60,811 bases of DNA from Paenibacillus chondroitinus NBRC 15376 (GCF_004000765.1 NZ_BILW01000039.1:1-60811), one strand, 5' to 3'; positions 42,171 through 51,617 are shown, counted from the stretch's first letter. Made by a program: numbers and translations. Notes: generated by a model from the sequence alone, not told the origin.

Positions 42171-43751
42171 ATGAGAAGGTCAAAATGGATGGCATGTACA
42201 ATGGCTTTTGCACTAACAACCGGATTGGTTGGTTGCAGCTCCAATACAGATAAGCCGGCGCCTGCGGCATCTGCGGTTTCGCCTGCAACGGCGAGCACAG
42301 CACCTGTTGTGCCGCAAGGACCTACGAAATTCAGCATTTCCTTGCGAACATTGAATTTTGATTATGTAGAAAAAGCGGCGAATTTGAACGAGGACAAATG
42401 GGTGAAAGAGCTGGAGAAGAAAACGAATACAGACCTGGATATCCGTTTAGTGCCGCATGCAGATTTTGAGAAGAAGATGGTTCAGATGTTTGCAACAGGC
42501 GACATTCCAGACGTCGTGCAAGCGGGAGCCAGTACAAGTGGTAAAGAGCTTGCAGGTTCTGTTCAAGCCGGCGTTTTCCTTGAATTGAATGACCTTATCA
42601 AGCAGTACGCGCCGAATTTGTTGAAGACGATTCCGCAAGCGGCATGGGACGAAGTTACGCTGAACGGCAAAATATATGCGATTCCGGAATATATTTCCCA
42701 GCCTTCCCGCAGAGCGACTTGGGTGCGCGAAGATTTGATGCAGAAAGCCGGGATTACGAAGGATCCGAAAACGGTTGATGAGTACCTGGACATGCTGCGC
42801 GCTTTTAAGAAAATAGGTGTAGAGCATCCGTTCATGGGACGCCAAGATTTTAAATATGCGGATATTTTCTTTGGCGCTTACGATGTTTACCCGTACCTCA
42901 GCCAATTTGAAGTCGTTGACGGGAACGTACAGCCGAAATTTTTTGATTCAGAAAATATGCAAAAGGCATTGCAAACGTACAAAACGATGTTTGACGAAGG
43001 GTTGATTCATAAAGAATTTGCAACGATTAATCCGACCAATTTCAAAAACATTATTTTATCAGGGAAAGCCGGCATGTGGGAAATGAACGCGCAGGAGCTG
43101 CTGCAGTGGCAAACACAATTAAAGCAAGCAGTCCCTGATGCGAAAATTAAAATTATTCCTTCTCCGGTTGGCCCGGACGGTAAAGGCGGCGGATATTTAT
43201 ACTCATCCGGTGCACGTTCCTATCTCATCAATGCGAAGACAGCAAAGGATAAAATTCCAGGCATTCTTAAGTTCTTTGAATGGCAAACATCGGAAGAGGC
43301 TGACAAGTGGTTCGATCTGACGCTGCCGACAGAACCGAAGACGGATGCAGAGGTATCCGAACAGCGTTATCTGAGCGGTTTCCTTCATATGGTCAAGGAC
43401 GATGCGTTCCGCAAACAAATTTTGAGCACTACGCAGGATGGGAAGGATCTGCTCAAAACGTTTGAGACCGTCTTGCCGAATGAAGGACGTGGCGGCTTGG
43501 AGTTTGATCCGATTTTGGAAGCTATGCAGAAAAATCCGGACATTGCGCCATTATCCGATACGGCGCCTGCCGTACTGCTCACACATATGGTTAAAATGGT
43601 GTATGGCAAAGAGCCGATCAGCGATTGGCCGAAGGTTATCGAAGAGTGGAAGTCCAAAGGCGGGAACGATGCGTTGAAGGCTGCGAATGAGCTTTATCAG
43701 AAGAGAAGCGGCATTAAACTCAGAGGTCCGGAAGCTCAGAAGTGGAAGTAA
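42171..43751 (+). CDS. Orphan ABC solute-binding lipoprotein
   Basis: A 526-residue LplA-class binding protein with lipobox LVGC (Cys at residue 21) and an Ala/Ser/Pro linker. The mature part has NLLKTIPQAAWDEVTLNGKIYAIPE, the segment also present in the other three binding proteins here. GAGGGG favours ATG 42171 over ATG 42159. No permease or regulator gene is beside it, so it is either an orphan that uses another importer or the survivor of a larger cluster. Confidence 0.85.
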   Translation: MRRSKWMACTMAFALTTGLVGCSSNTDKPAPAASAVSPATASTAPVVPQGPTKFSISLRTLNFDYVEKAANLNEDKWVKELEKKTNTDLDIRLVPHADFEKKMVQMFATGDIPDVVQAGASTSGKELAGSVQAGVFLELNDLIKQYAPNLLKTIPQAAWDEVTLNGKIYAIPEYISQPSRRATWVREDLMQKAGITKDPKTVDEYLDMLRAFKKIGVEHPFMGRQDFKYADIFFGAYDVYPYLSQFEVVDGNVQPKFFDSENMQKALQTYKTMFDEGLIHKEFATINPTNFKNIILSGKAGMWEMNAQELLQWQTQLKQAVPDAKIKIIPSPVGPDGKGGGYLYSSGARSYLINAKTAKDKIPGILKFFEWQTSEEADKWFDLTLPTEPKTDAEVSEQRYLSGFLHMVKDDAFRKQILSTTQDGKDLLKTFETVLPNEGRGGLEFDPILEAMQKNPDIAPLSDTAPAVLLTHMVKMVYGKEPISDWPKVIEEWKSKGGNDALKAANELYQKRSGIKLRGPEAQKWK

Positions 43752-43772
43752 GTTAACTGAATAAAGGCTGGG

Positions 43773-43808
43773 CTAGACGTCTGAAAAGACAATCTAGTCC
43801 AGCCTTTT
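43773..43808. terminator. Bidirectional terminator
   Basis: AAAGGCTGGgCTAGAC pairs with CTAGtCCAGCCTTT, with an inner TCT/AGA pair. It lies between the convergent binding-protein and pentapeptide genes. Confidence 0.85.
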
Positions 43809-43815
43809 GTTGCGT

Positions 43816-44688
43816 CTAGGCGGAGGCGGTCCAGTGTGGCGGGCGGCTGAGCGATTTCGGAAGCTTGGTATACGTATCACCCTTGGCGGCATTGATCTGG
43901 AATTGCGTGAGGAAGAGGCTTCCCGTCAAATCAGCGCCACTTAAGTCGGCGTCCCGGAAATCAGCCCCAATGAGATCCGCTGATCGCAAATCTGCCTCTC
44001 TCAGGTCGGCAGCGATTAGATAGGCACCCCGCAAGTGCGCGCCTCTAAGATCTGCGCCTCGGAGATTGGCGCCAATGAGATCCGAACCACGTCCGTAGCT
44101 CTTTTGACGCCCACGGGAACCTTTCGGCTGACGCTGTACACTTGCTCTTACGAGCTCGCTCGTCTGCAGGAGCAAGACATTCACATTGGCACGATGTGCT
44201 GCAATGTCAAGCTTCAAGAGCGCTTCAGCACTAAGGGATGTGAGTCGTTCCGTCTCATCCAGTACGGAGCGAAGCGCTTCATGGATCGATTGCGTGTGCT
44301 CAAGCTCAAGCGCTTCGGTCAAATACCAGAGCAGCTCATGCAGCTGCCTCATGATAGGAAACACCTCAAACATTCGTTTCGCCGTTTCCGGGGCTTTCAC
44401 CCAGTCCTCACCGCTGTAAGTCACTTGAGCGACTTGTTGGCCAGCGCCAAAGCAATCATATACGGTGCATCCGCGAAAACCGATGTTTCTTAGATCCTGG
44501 TGTACGCCACAGCGAAAGTGATCTCCCAGGTTATGGCAGCGTTGTCCGGCCTGTTTGTCAACCGCGAAGTCGACGGAAGCGGAGAAGGGCAGCGCTACAC
44601 AGCATAGACCAAAGCAATTTGCACAATCCGCCCGTAGACGGTGATAATGATCGTTGGAAACTGCTGTAGATTCGTGATGTTCCGGCAA
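43816..44688 (-). CDS. Cys-cluster plus pentapeptide-repeat protein
   Basis: A 290-residue two-part protein. The N-terminal region has CANCFGLCC, CHNL, FRCGVH and GCTVYDCFGAGQ, a Cys/His cluster resembling YkgJ-like metal-chelating domains. A helical middle (about residues 85-190) leads to about nine pentapeptide repeats (ANLRGADLRGAHLRGAYL and on, about 205-260) that form a right-handed beta-helix. Its role is unknown. The ATG at 44706 lies before the ribosome site AAGGAGG; TTG 44688 is 7 bp after it and is the better start. Confidence 0.78.
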   Translation of the reverse strand: MPEHHESTAVSNDHYHRLRADCANCFGLCCVALPFSASVDFAVDKQAGQRCHNLGDHFRCGVHQDLRNIGFRGCTVYDCFGAGQQVAQVTYSGEDWVKAPETAKRMFEVFPIMRQLHELLWYLTEALELEHTQSIHEALRSVLDETERLTSLSAEALLKLDIAAHRANVNVLLLQTSELVRASVQRQPKGSRGRQKSYGRGSDLIGANLRGADLRGAHLRGAYLIAADLREADLRSADLIGADFRDADLSGADLTGSLFLTQFQINAAKGDTYTKLPKSLSRPPHWTASA

Positions 44689-44878
44689 AGGTTGTCCTCC
44701 TTGCATGTTAAGACATTTCAGATATTTCCAATATAAAATTCAGGACTAAGTTCGTCAACGGTACAAGATGGTTATAATTAAACTTGCTACTACTCCGTAT
44801 GACTAGATTTAATCTGGGAATAATATACTTTTTACAGAATAGATAGTAATTATTTCCAGAGTGAAATGGGAGATGGCG

Positions 44879-45499
44879 ATGCATAAGCTTAAACGAAAAG
44901 ACAGAGGAAACGATCTTTTTGAACTGGCGCTGTTTGTGCTTGCGGCCGTGTGTTTTGTATATTTTCTGATAAAAGGAATTTCGCCGAAAATGTGGCAGGC
45001 CGTCTTGATCGCAGCGGTACTGCTGTTGATCAGAGGGATTGTCAAGCTGACCAAGAGTACGATGTTTCCGGCGCTTAGGTTCTGTGTGCTGCTGTTCATC
45101 TTTATAACGATGTTTTTGGCAAATGAATTCGGATTTTATAGTGTCATCCCCTATTTAGATAAAGTTGAGCATCTCTTTTCAGGGGTCATCCTTTGTTTCG
45201 TGGGCTTACTTATTTATGGGAAAGCAAGCGATCTGGAGAACAAATCCGTCACGCCAAGCGCAAAGGTCGCGATATGGCTATGCCTCTTTTTTTCCGTAGC
45301 GATGGCAGGGGTTTGGGAAATTTATGAGTTCACGACAGATCATTGGTTTGGTTTAAATTCACAAAACGGCAGCTTGGTGGATACGATGACAGATATTATT
45401 TGCGGAACGATTGGCGCGGTGCTGACCAGCCTTTATTTAGTCATTCAAGCTAAGCGGAGGAAAATGCCCTTAATTGACGAAGTTACTACACAGCGATAA
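44879..45499 (+). CDS. Multipass membrane protein, DUF2238/YjdF-like
   Basis: A roughly 206-residue integral membrane protein with about six helices. Conserved-looking acidic and His residues at the membrane edge (LDKVEHLFSG, VWEIYEFTTDHWFG, SLVDTMTDIICGTIGA) match the DUF2238 (YjdF) family, whose function is unknown. GTG 44861 is in frame, but GGGAGA at 44868-44873 sits correctly for ATG 44879. It precedes the reductase at 45529 by 30 bp and is probably co-transcribed with it. Confidence 0.72.
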   Translation: MHKLKRKDRGNDLFELALFVLAAVCFVYFLIKGISPKMWQAVLIAAVLLLIRGIVKLTKSTMFPALRFCVLLFIFITMFLANEFGFYSVIPYLDKVEHLFSGVILCFVGLLIYGKASDLENKSVTPSAKVAIWLCLFFSVAMAGVWEIYEFTTDHWFGLNSQNGSLVDTMTDIICGTIGAVLTSLYLVIQAKRRKMPLIDEVTTQR

Positions 45500-45528
45500 A
45501 TGTAACAGTCAGGAACAGGGAGGCACGC

Positions 45529-46089
45529 ATGAGAAAAATAATTATGTTTAACAGAGTATCTATAGACGGCTTTTATAAGGGGCTAAATGGGGAAATCGAT
45601 TGGTTTATCCATGATCCTGAAGTCGACAAAGCCGCGCATGAGATGATGAATCCGGATACGATTTTTTTCGGAAGTGCGACCTACCGGATGTTTGAAGGTT
45701 ATTGGCCCCAAGTTGCCAATAATCCGAGTGCACCAGCAGGGGCTCGGGCGATGGCGAATGAATTAAACGAGATGACCAAAATCGTATTTTCTTCAACGAT
45801 GGAACGTGTAAGCTGGGAGAATTCCAAGTTAGTGAATGGGGATATCGCCAAATTTGTTCATGAGATCAAGCAAGAAGATGGAGCGGACATCGTTATTTTC
45901 GGAAGTGGATCGATTGTACAGCAGTTATCTCATGAGGAACTCATCGATGAATATTTATTTGTGGTCACTCCGGTCGTTCTAGGTTCTGGGAAACCATTAT
46001 TTCATGATGCGAGTGGAAGACAAACCTTGAAATTGAAGGAAACGAGGTGCTTTGGCTCAGGAAACGTTTTATTACATTACGTGAAGTAG
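45529..46089 (+). CDS. DHFR-like/RibD C-terminal domain reductase
   Basis: A 186-residue paralogue of the protein at 38626. RVSIDGFYKGLNGEIDWF, IFFGSATYRMFEGYWP, DIVIFGSGSIVQQLSHEELIDEYLF and PVVLGSGKPLF line up with its motifs. It is most like YwjB/YyaP-type stand-alone reductases. AGGGAGG lies 6 bp before the ATG. A bidirectional terminator follows. Confidence 0.85.
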   Translation: MRKIIMFNRVSIDGFYKGLNGEIDWFIHDPEVDKAAHEMMNPDTIFFGSATYRMFEGYWPQVANNPSAPAGARAMANELNEMTKIVFSSTMERVSWENSKLVNGDIAKFVHEIKQEDGADIVIFGSGSIVQQLSHEELIDEYLFVVTPVVLGSGKPLFHDASGRQTLKLKETRCFGSGNVLLHYVK

Positions 46090-46104
46090 AAGAAGACAAC
46101 ATAG

Positions 46105-46140
46105 AAAGAGGAGTCTGCTTATGGGCAGCTCCTCTTTTTT
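46105..46140. terminator. Bidirectional terminator
   Basis: AAAGAGGAGtCTGC pairs with GCAGcTCCTCTTT and is followed by more T residues. The stop codon of the minus-strand GNAT gene lies in its loop. Confidence 0.85.
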
Positions 46141-46637
46141 TCGATCGGTAGAACCAGGATATGCTGAAGACCGTTTCGGCCCATTTTCGTGCGGCCATCA
46201 TCTCTAAAGCCTGCTTTTAAATAAGCTTGTCGTGCGGGAAGATTGTTCAAATTTACAGCTAGTACAATTTCTTCTGCTTCGGGGAAATGATGCTGGGTAA
46301 ATGCTTTCAGCTGCAGGAGCGCTGCTTTGGCATGACCATTCCCCTGATCTTCATGATTAATTGAAAAAGCACGAAACACAAGGGAATTTGAATGATCCGA
46401 ATACTCAAATCGTTCTTCTCCGTCATACAGAATAAAAAATCCAACAGGCTTTTCATTCGAAACGATAACAACAGGAAATCGGTGTTTATCCTCCAAGGCG
46501 ACTTGAAGCATCTCTTTTGGCATGCCAGTGAACTGTTTTTGATCTTCTGGCAAGTAGAACGATTCCAAAGCGGCTTTATGTTCAGGTTTATAAAAAATAA
46601 TTTCAGTATGTTGGCTTGTATGCAAATGTCTATTCAT
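46119..46637 (-). CDS. GNAT-family N-acetyltransferase
   Basis: A 172-residue acetyltransferase. The acetyl-CoA loop is in DQGNGHAKAALLQL (about residues 98-111, a Q/RxxGxA-type motif), followed by EEIVLAVNLNNLPARQAYLKAGF, the usual beta5-alpha4 end of the fold. The acceptor is unknown. The frame is open 51 codons further upstream, but GGAGGACAAG directly before ATG 46637 decides the start. Confidence 0.88.
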   Translation of the reverse strand: MNRHLHTSQHTEIIFYKPEHKAALESFYLPEDQKQFTGMPKEMLQVALEDKHRFPVVIVSNEKPVGFFILYDGEERFEYSDHSNSLVFRAFSINHEDQGNGHAKAALLQLKAFTQHHFPEAEEIVLAVNLNNLPARQAYLKAGFRDDGRTKMGRNGLQHILVLPIEKKRSCP

Positions 46638-46838
46638 CTTGTCCTCCAATAAGATACGGAAGTCTACACGTTTAACCACTATTATACTTGAAATTACCCA
46701 TGGAAAAAGAGAAAAGTATAGCCTAACAAAGTCCCCTTTTTTCATCCAAAAAATAATTTCGCGCCCTCCCTTAGTTTCTGTACTTTTCACTAGAAGAGTC
46801 AGATATGTATTATCAGTAGGTAAAAAGGAGGGGGATCC

Positions 46839-47645
46839 ATGCTAGAGGAATACGAGTTTATTTTAAGTTTGAAATTGCTGGAGTTTGAAATTAGGCAAAT
46901 AACAGCGTATACCAGCGCTTTTCCCAAGTGCTACACAATGTTGAAAAATAAATTAGATGACTTGTGTGATTTTATATATAAAGAGGAGAATGTTCAAAAC
47001 TGGCCTCTATGGCAGTCGAATACTGAAGTGCAGGAACTATCGCGAAATGTGAGGGAAACATCCATTAATGCTTTGCGTGTTTTGGAGAAATATCAAGCAG
47101 AACATGGGGAAAAGGATGAAATTCAACAAAGCAAGTATATGGATTTATTGTCAGATTCCGTTCGTTCCGAATTGGCCTGTTTACAGATTGATCAACATAG
47201 CAAAGTGTTGATTATCGGCTCAGGAGCGTTCCCCGTTTCTGTGCTAACCATTGCCCAAGTGTCAGGAGCAGAAGTGGTAGGACAAGATTTAGACGAGGAA
47301 GCGGTAGAGCTTGCTAAGCAATCAGCGGCAATGAGCGACAGGGTAAATCGTGTAACTTTCACCCACCGACCATTGAATGAGCTGGCCTTTGCCCAAGAAG
47401 CTACCCATGTTATTGTTGCCTCTCATGTGGCCGATAAGCAGGAGGTTCTTGAGGATTTGAGGCAATTAGCAAGCTATCACGTGAAAATTTTGATACGCTA
47501 CGGCAATGGGCTGAAATCGCTGTTTAATTATACGTGGCCCGAGGGGAATCACTTGCCGGGGTGGACACAAAGTCCTGTAAGTACGGCATCACAGCTGTAT
47601 GACACGGTCATTTTGGAGAAAGTGATGCAAATGAAAAAAGTTTGA
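46839..47645 (+). CDS. Nicotianamine-synthase-like methyltransferase-fold protein
   Basis: A 268-residue protein with an N-terminal helical part and a C-terminal Rossmann-type SAM-binding half (KVLIIGSGAFPVSVLTIA at about residues 126-143, then VVGQDLDEEAVELAK). This layout and the GSGAFPVS loop resemble the nicotianamine-synthase-like enzymes, including bacterial CntL, which transfer aminobutyrate from SAM. The opine dehydrogenase and metallophore transporter usual for CntL clusters are absent, so a plain methyltransferase remains possible. AAGGAGGGGG precedes the ATG. It is a single-gene transcript with its own terminator. Confidence 0.5.
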   Translation: MLEEYEFILSLKLLEFEIRQITAYTSAFPKCYTMLKNKLDDLCDFIYKEENVQNWPLWQSNTEVQELSRNVRETSINALRVLEKYQAEHGEKDEIQQSKYMDLLSDSVRSELACLQIDQHSKVLIIGSGAFPVSVLTIAQVSGAEVVGQDLDEEAVELAKQSAAMSDRVNRVTFTHRPLNELAFAQEATHVIVASHVADKQEVLEDLRQLASYHVKILIRYGNGLKSLFNYTWPEGNHLPGWTQSPVSTASQLYDTVILEKVMQMKKV

Positions 47646-47651
47646 AGCGGG

Positions 47652-47681
47652 ACCTTCCTATTGTATAGGGAGGTTTTTTAT
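47652..47681 (+). terminator. Rho-independent terminator
   Basis: ACCTTCCTA and TAGGGAGGT pair (one bulge) and TTTTTTATTTT follows. Confidence 0.85.
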
Positions 47682-47719
47682 TTTCCATGCGGAGAACTCG
47701 ATTTCCATCCACATCAACC

Positions 47720-47750
47720 TGAATATTCCAACAATATTAAGCGCATAACA
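47720..47750 (+). promoter_or_regulatory. Candidate SigG promoter of the germination operon
   Basis: TGAATA at 47720-47725 and CATAACA at 47744-47750 are 18 bp apart. They match the forespore sigma-G consensus (-35 TGAATA, -10 CATNNTA with one mismatch). The gerKA-like start lies 36 bp downstream. Confidence 0.5.
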
Positions 47751-47785
47751 ATAAGTAAAAAGTGTGTGATTAAGGAGAGTTTGGC

Positions 47786-49300
47786 ATGAAGAAGGAGATT
47801 CCGAGGGAGCTAAGTGTGGAGAAAGAAGCCAATCAGACCGCTGTCTCGGCCGAACTTTCCGGGAACTTGCAAATATTGCGAACCTACTTTACAGATTGTG
47901 CGGATGTTTTGTTCACTCAGTTTCACACTCACAACGGGTTGAACGCCTGTATGCTGTATCTCCGCGGCGTTGTGGATGTGGAGCTTCTGGATGGAAATGT
48001 GCTTACCCCGTTAAAGAACTCGAAGGTAGACTCTGCAAGCTCAATCGAAACTTACAAAGATGATGTCAATGTGTCTGATGTCTATGTGCTTCAAACCATT
48101 GGTGAAGTTCTCCACGATGTCCTGGGAGGAAGATCCGTTGTCTTCATTGATACCATACAAGGCGCTCTAAGCATTGGACTTATGAAGTACGATACACGTG
48201 CTGTTGAAGAGCCGCTAGCCGAATCTGTTGTGCGTGGTTCAAGAGAAGGTTTTATTGAATCTTCAACCGTCAATACTTCATTAATTCGGAAAAGATTAAA
48301 GACGCCGGCGTTAAAATTCATCACCTTCACGGTGGGGACTTATTCTAAAACGGAACTCACCATGGCTTATATCCAGGGGATCGCAAAGCCTGATATTATC
48401 AGCAAGGTTTCAGAGCGGATAGAGCAGATCGATATTGACGGTGTGCTTGAGAGCGGATACATCGAGGAACTGATTGAGGGTAATACGTATTCGCCTTTTC
48501 CACAAATACAAGCAACAGAACGCCCCGATGTGGCCGCTGCCAGCTTGCTGGAAGGACGTATTCTTATTTTAACCGAAAATACGCCTATCGTGCTGATCGT
48601 CCCAGCAACCTTCTGGTCCATGATGCAATCACCTGAGGATTACTATCAGCGATATTTAATCGGGACGTTAATTCGCTGGCTCCGTTACACGTTTTTCCTC
48701 ATCGCGATGCTCGCTCCTGCTGTGTATGTGGCGGTTCTAACCTTTCATCAGGAGATGGTGCCGACGACTCTGCTTCTGCGCGTAGCCAAATCGCGGGAAG
48801 AGATCCCGTTCCCGGCCTTGGTGGAAGCGCTCATCATGGAAATTACGTTTGAAGCGCTGCGTGAAGCGGGTATTCGACTTCCAAGGCAAGTCGGCTCAGC
48901 CGTCAGTATCGTTGGCGCGCTTGTCATTGGTCAGGCGGCTATACAAGCCGGCCTTGTTTCGGCCCCAATGGTCATGGTCGTTGCCATTACCGGGATATCC
49001 TCATTTATGATGCCTCAGTACTCAGCAAGCATTGCGCTTCGAATTCTGCGATTTCCCATTATGATTTTGTCAGGAATGATGGGGTTATTTGGCTTAATTC
49101 TGGGGCTGTTGTTAGTCATAAGCCATCTTTGTATACTTCGTTCATTTGGTGTTCCTTACATGGCTCCGTTAGCTCCAATTTCCTTAAGCGGTATGAAAGA
49201 TGTGCTTTTCAGGGCCCCTATCAATAAATTAAAGACGCGGCCGTTGTTCTACAGTGAAGGCAATATCAAAAGACAAGGCGATAAGCCGGATAGTAAGTAA
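47786..49300 (+). CDS. gerKA: Spore germination receptor, GerA/GerKA subunit
   Basis: A 504-residue inner-membrane germinant-receptor subunit A. A soluble N-terminal half (about residues 1-285) with the family segments DVNVSDVYVLQTIGEVLHDVLGG, RGSREGFIESSTVNTSLIRKR and ERIEQIDIDGVLESGYIEELIE precedes about five membrane helices. AAGGAGAG lies before the ATG. The gene order A-C-B matches the gerK operon of B. subtilis. The receptor senses small nutrients and triggers germination; the germinant cannot be told from the sequence. Confidence 0.9.
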   Translation: MKKEIPRELSVEKEANQTAVSAELSGNLQILRTYFTDCADVLFTQFHTHNGLNACMLYLRGVVDVELLDGNVLTPLKNSKVDSASSIETYKDDVNVSDVYVLQTIGEVLHDVLGGRSVVFIDTIQGALSIGLMKYDTRAVEEPLAESVVRGSREGFIESSTVNTSLIRKRLKTPALKFITFTVGTYSKTELTMAYIQGIAKPDIISKVSERIEQIDIDGVLESGYIEELIEGNTYSPFPQIQATERPDVAAASLLEGRILILTENTPIVLIVPATFWSMMQSPEDYYQRYLIGTLIRWLRYTFFLIAMLAPAVYVAVLTFHQEMVPTTLLLRVAKSREEIPFPALVEALIMEITFEALREAGIRLPRQVGSAVSIVGALVIGQAAIQAGLVSAPMVMVVAITGISSFMMPQYSASIALRILRFPIMILSGMMGLFGLILGLLLVISHLCILRSFGVPYMAPLAPISLSGMKDVLFRAPINKLKTRPLFYSEGNIKRQGDKPDSK

Positions 49301-49329
49301 TGATGCAGGAGTGATGGAGGGGAAGAGAA

Positions 49330-50502
49330 TTGAGGCACTGGATTGGCTTCCCAGTACTTATACTAGTGCTGCTTCTGACTACAGGCTGCTGGGATCGTGT
49401 GGAGGTCAATGACATGGCCTTGATTATATCCGCAGGAGTAGACTTGAAAGATGAAGATGAAATTGAAATGACCGTTCAGGTCTTTATTCCGAATCCAGCT
49501 TCAGGAGGCAGTGAGGGCAATGGCGGAGGGCAGGGAAATGTATATACCATGTCATCGGTGGGCATATCCATGGCGGATGCTCTAAGTGAGTTGCAAAAGA
49601 AACTGCCTCGTTTTTTTTCTTGGGGGCATGCGAAAGCCTTCTTTTTTGGGGAAGAATTGGCAAGACAGGGTTTGAGTGACGAGTTTGATTTCTTATTCAG
49701 AGATATCCAGACGCGGGAGCAATCCAACTTCTTTATCTGTAAAGGAACCGCCAGACAGCTGTTGGAATCGCAAGTGGATCCCAATACTTATGAAACCTTA
49801 ATTAAACTTTCTCAGAAGCCGGTCAACCATTCTTCTACCATGCACGAAGTAGAGGAACTGTTAAGCGCTGAATCACAGTCCTTTCTTTTACCGGTAGTTG
49901 CGCCTGCCACTCTAATCACAAATAGGGCTAAAAAGCAGATTCTAACTGTCGAAGGAATGTCCGTCATCCAAAAACAGAAACTAAAAGGTTTTCTAAGCCC
50001 GGAAGACATCATGGGAATCCGCTTATTAAGACCAAAAGATCTTGGACGAAATATAACCATGACTCAGAAATTGGACGGCGGTAATATTGTCATCAAGATC
50101 ATGCATACCAAAATACGATTGTACCCTTCGATTGAAAACGGCGTTTGGAAAATGAGAGTGAAATTATCGTTGGATGGAAATGTCGTTCAAAATTCAAGCT
50201 CAATTAATATTACAAAAGGTACCGACGCCATGAGAAGCATAGAGGAACCTTTTAATCAATCAATGAAAGAAATTATGGTACATACCCTGCATCGGTTGCA
50301 AACGGAGCAAAAAGCGGATGTTGTAGGATTTGCGAGAGCCTTTCACAAAAAATATCCACTTATCTGGAGAGACAAAAAGGGCGAGTGGATTTCCATCTTC
50401 CAAACCATGGAAATGGAAGTGGAAGTTGATAGCTCTATACAGGGGCCAGGAGTTGCCAATATTCCTGTGTATCAGAGAAGAGGTGAGGTTAACGATGAGT
50501 GA
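49330..50502 (+). CDS. gerKC: Spore germination lipoprotein, GerC/GerKC subunit
   Basis: A 390-residue lipoprotein subunit C. The signal peptide ends in lipobox LTTGCW (Cys at residue 19, the WD after it is typical), then RVEVNDMALIISAGVD and the family hallmarks FSWGHAKAFFFGEELARQG and REQSNFFICKG. The start is TTG behind GGAGGGGAAGAG. It is 29 bp after the A subunit and overlaps the B-subunit gene by 8 bp, indicating coupled translation. Confidence 0.9.
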   Translation: MRHWIGFPVLILVLLLTTGCWDRVEVNDMALIISAGVDLKDEDEIEMTVQVFIPNPASGGSEGNGGGQGNVYTMSSVGISMADALSELQKKLPRFFSWGHAKAFFFGEELARQGLSDEFDFLFRDIQTREQSNFFICKGTARQLLESQVDPNTYETLIKLSQKPVNHSSTMHEVEELLSAESQSFLLPVVAPATLITNRAKKQILTVEGMSVIQKQKLKGFLSPEDIMGIRLLRPKDLGRNITMTQKLDGGNIVIKIMHTKIRLYPSIENGVWKMRVKLSLDGNVVQNSSSINITKGTDAMRSIEEPFNQSMKEIMVHTLHRLQTEQKADVVGFARAFHKKYPLIWRDKKGEWISIFQTMEMEVEVDSSIQGPGVANIPVYQRRGEVNDE

Positions 50503-51604
50503 CATGGTTTTAACGACCCGCCAACTATTCTGGATGATGGTAAGCACGCAAGTCATCATGACCATTCTGTTGACAACCGCGCCAGCCATTCAATTGGCCA
50601 ATCAGGATGCCTGGATGTCCTTGATTGTTTCTACCGCGGTGGCGGTAGGAATCGCCTATATTTGCGGGAAGCTGGCTTCCATTTTTCCTGATAAAACACT
50701 CATTGAATTTAACCGGATTTTGCTTGGGAAATGGTTTGGCGGTGTGATTTCGGTGATGTATTTGCTGGTCTGGATTGTTATTCTTACCGTCATATTAAAA
50801 CAATTCAGCTTGTTTATTACAGGGACCATCATGCCCAGAACGCCGGTTTTTTTAATCCAAATCCCCATGTTTCTCGTTGTGATTTACCCGACAGTGCATG
50901 GTGTTGGCGTGATTGCTCGAATTTGTGAACTGACGGGCCCAATCATTTTAATTGGCGTTATAGGTCCTATGTTTTTGGCCATTAATCAATTGGATTGGGA
51001 CCGGCTGCTGCCGATTTACATCGATAACGGTTTGCTGGCATTAATGAAAGGTTCGCTGCCAGCGGCCGCCTTCTTGGGCGATTGCATCATGCTGCTCATA
51101 TTAATTGCCTTTGTTGTGCAGAAGAAGCAGATTGTCCGCCATGCGGTAGGAGGCGTCATGCTTTCCGGCGTCGTAACATTGATCTCCGTGATTTTTAGCA
51201 TTTTGATGTTTGGACACAACGTCGCCGCGAATTACACCTATCCAATGCTCATGATCGTTCGATCGATTTCCATCGGCGGTATCATTGAAAACCTGGATGC
51301 CATCGTTGTAACGATTTGGATCATGAGTGTGTTTACTAAATTATCGCTCTATTTATTTGTTTCAAGCTACGGCACCTCACAGCTTTTTGGTTTGAAAGAC
51401 TGGAGAAAAATGACATGGGTGATATCGGCGATCGTCATGTTAGCCACATTTATACCCGTTAATTATGAGGAGATTTCCGTCATTTTTCCCTTAAAAGTGG
51501 CTGCTCCTTATATTTTCCCGATCTTCATGGTGGCAGGTCCGCTTCTGCTGCTTTTACTGGCACTTGTCAAACGGAAGAAGCTCCGCATGCAGCCGAACGC
51601 TTAA
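50495..51604 (+). CDS. gerKB: Spore germination receptor, GerB/GerKB subunit
   Basis: A 369-residue B subunit of the amino-acid/polyamine-transporter-like fold with about ten membrane helices (LTTRQLFWMMVSTQVIM at the N terminus is typical). The frame is open well into gerKC, but GAGGTGAGG at 50480-50488 sets ATG 50495. It is thought to form the channel-like germinant-binding part of the receptor. A terminator follows, so the operon has only the three genes. Confidence 0.9.
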   Translation: MSDMVLTTRQLFWMMVSTQVIMTILLTTAPAIQLANQDAWMSLIVSTAVAVGIAYICGKLASIFPDKTLIEFNRILLGKWFGGVISVMYLLVWIVILTVILKQFSLFITGTIMPRTPVFLIQIPMFLVVIYPTVHGVGVIARICELTGPIILIGVIGPMFLAINQLDWDRLLPIYIDNGLLALMKGSLPAAAFLGDCIMLLILIAFVVQKKQIVRHAVGGVMLSGVVTLISVIFSILMFGHNVAANYTYPMLMIVRSISIGGIIENLDAIVVTIWIMSVFTKLSLYLFVSSYGTSQLFGLKDWRKMTWVISAIVMLATFIPVNYEEISVIFPLKVAAPYIFPIFMVAGPLLLLLLALVKRKKLRMQPNA

Positions 51605-51617
51605 CTGAACATAAAAG

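Noticed and set aside
46638..46790. N-terminal extension of the GNAT gene
   Set aside because: The extension is AT-rich and hydrophobic without family similarity, and an ideal ribosome site precedes ATG 46637.
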